Assembly: GCA_963978905.1 (NCBI GenBank)
Contig: OZ022258.1
Span: 45,306,591-45,370,590, forward strand
Direction of reading: 5' to 3'
DNA: 64,000 nt
From: Trichostrongylus colubriformis
Lineage: Eukaryota > Nematoda > Chromadorea > Rhabditida > Trichostrongylidae
Under the pieces are notes generated by a model. It did no database searches, was not told the DNA's origin, and worked only from the letters and a program-made list of their open reading frames with translations. Shown here one piece after another: positions 62,016-64,000 of this stretch (position 1 is its first letter; each line of letters opens with the position of its first letter). A program made the position numbers and the translations under genes.

Positions 62016-63073
62016 ACACATCCGGCTTCCTTGAACGGGAATCTACCGCACATCTTATGTGGTAACCTAAAGTAGATAGAAATGCACTTTTGATCAAACA
62101 ACCATCTTCCTGATCCACACCAGCTCACTTGTTGTGAAAACAGTGGCTTACTCATCTTGATAAAGCGGACCTTATGACACACACGGCATGGACAGCAAAA
62201 GCTCTGGATCTGGATTGTGTGTAAGGGATTTTTATTTACCTTATATTTTACCTCTTATTTGTACCTTATATTTTATCAGACTCTAAATCCTTGAGCCTAT
62301 GATGCAACTTTCGGAGTCTTGAAGCAGCTTAATGTGGTGTTAAGCTACTGTGCAATCGGATATCTTCTAAAGTAATCTGTCATTCAGGAGTTCCTATCGA
62401 CTTCTTGCTGTCGAGGAATTTTGTAAAGGCGAGCGGTAAGTACGGTTGGAGAGTGTTACGTGAAAGCAAATGACATTTCTAGGAATTCCGAAATCAGTTA
62501 GGAACGTTGCTCACCCGGATTCTTCCAGGAGTCGTATGGTAAGCGCTTGAACGCATGCTGAGGAAATTGGCTAGCACCTACCACATCAATTTTCCTATAT
62601 AAAATTTTTGCTCACTCATTAGTAAGCGAACCGTGACCCTTCTCTCCTGACAGCTCCGGGAATACGGTGATGAGTGCTCTGGACTGATCAGAAAACATAA
62701 GCTAACGTCATTTGCATTCGTAACCTTTCCAATTATGACCATCCACGGATGAGTGAACATGGCTAGTCGGGAAGCGACAAAACGGTGTAGGGAGGTTTCG
62801 CCAGTGATGACTTTTCAATGGACCGGCGGCTACACCAGGTGACTCTGAACACGAATGATGGATCACTTGGCATTTCGGGAAGATTGGCATTTAAGAATTG
62901 GACCGCGACCGTTATGAACGGCGACTGCCAAAAATGGACTGAACTAGGTCGAGAGCTGCGGTATGAGACCGAATGCGATTTGTTGGCAATCTTGATTTAT
63001 TGGTCGGTTAGTGAGGCAGTGATAAGGATCGTACAAGCCATCCTGTGAGCTCGGTTCCAAACAGGGCACTTCA

Positions 63074-63338
63074 GGTGTCGAGGAAAGTAGCCGCTTTAAC
63101 AAGACCCCCGCTCTACGGAGGACCAAATATGACCCTTCCCCTTTCTACCCTCTACAACACCAGGAACTGCTGCTGGATTGTATAGTTGACACGAGTTCGC
63201 TGTAAAGTACTAGTTTTCCATCTAATTATTGAATTTAGGTTCTAGCGCTTATCGCTGACCACTGCAAGTACAACCTCCCCCCCCCTTTTTTTTACCCGTC
63301 AAATACGACCCTATAGCCGATCGAGGAATCCCTGACTC
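63074..63338. mobile_element. GTGTCGAGGA MITE, copy 3
   Basis: AGGTGTCGAGGAAAGTAGCC at the left; GATCGAGGAATCCCTGACTC at the right. Confidence 0.65.
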
Positions 63339-63649
63339 CGATATACTGGTTCCGGAGCAGCTAGGAAAAGCAATGTCCCACTTGTACAACGAGTTCTCAT
63401 TCCTGAAAACAAATCTGCTGTAGAGGGATATGCAGCAGTAAAGATGGATGAACAAAGCCTCTCATAAATTTGTTCCCAAATTGCTGAGTTTCTGAGACAA
63501 GCATATATCATTCTAGATATTACCCCATTCCATTGCTAAGCAAATCAAAAAGAAAATTTCTGATTGAAGAACTAGGGAAACGGGTGTTCCCACGAGGGTT
63601 CAAGAAATTGCCCGTGGAATTTTCTTTATTCTAACTCTCTGAAATCACC

Positions 63650-64000
63650 CTACTAGATTAAGAACAGGAACAGAATCACATAAAGAGCCCCGAAAATTCC
63701 TCTATGGCAAAGCAGAAATCGACAAACTGAAATTCCTCCGAATTCCCGCCACATTTCCCAACCCAACACTTGAACAGCTGTCAGTGGCCACAGCGTAGTT
63801 CGGATTTTTGCATTCAGTGCCGAGTTGCTCCTCACTCTGCGTCCCTAACCACGTGACTGTTGCTTCTTTGCTCCTCAGCGGGCTAGCGTCCAAACCCACT
63901 CGGGCGCCCCACCCTGTCGTCGTCACTTCGGAGAGCTCTATCAATTGGATCCTTGTATGTGCGCGTGATACGCTTCGTCTGTCTGTCCGTCTCTCCCTTC
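63650..64000 (+). mobile_element. 350-bp repeat family, copy 5, cut by the window end
   Basis: GAATTCCCGCCACATTTCCC, ACCACGTGACTGTTGC, GCGCCCCACCC and CTTGTATGTGCGCGTGA in order; the terminal CTGTCTGTCCGTCTCTCCC is a short pyrimidine repeat. Confidence 0.65.

Overview
The window is eukaryotic, most likely from a parasitic nematode close to hookworms and other strongylids. The reasons are an AT-leaning base composition, a spliced gene whose introns range from 74 bp to about 7.9 kb with TTTCAG-type acceptors, a receptor whose residues match the nematode D2-like dopamine receptors, scattered G/C homopolymer tracts, and a very high load of short inverted-repeat transposons. There are no bacterial operons, rRNA genes, intact tRNA genes or CRISPR arrays. 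Almost all of the open reading frames are chance frames or lie inside repeats.

Region 1 (1-11.2 kb, minus strand) holds the only gene I can name: a D2-like dopamine receptor, probably the dop-3 orthologue. Four exons join in perfect phase and encode TM1 to TM5; a fifth probably starts the third intracellular loop. The remaining exons (TM6, TM7) lie beyond position 1. The introns contain several transposon copies. The other coding evidence is fragmentary and unnamed: a probable first exon at 21.3 kb (+), an exon-like frame at 32.8 kb (+), a microexon plus last exon at 47.6-48.1 kb (+), and the last two exons of a minus-strand gene at 51.2-51.7 kb with a poly(A) signal.

The rest is a mosaic of mobile DNA. 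Recurrent families are: a long palindromic MITE at TTAA targets (7 copies); a 350-bp element sharing its end (5 copies, one interrupted by a mariner); hAT-type MITEs with perfect 8-bp target duplications (26.4 and 37.0 kb); an approximately 400-bp element starting GACACCGGAAGGG (6 copies); a 240-bp element with Pol III-promoter-like sequence not involved; two tRNA-derived SINE families; and two large mariner-ended foldback elements (54.8 and 56.6 kb) built from repeated small hairpins. A cluster of truncated U2 snRNA 5' ends lies at 15.5 kb between 16-bp direct repeats.

The foldback elements and the U2 cluster are the most unusual structures. Nothing suggests that the genes here act together; the named gene is a neuronal GPCR embedded in repeat-rich DNA. 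All exon boundaries are read from sequence alone, without transcripts.
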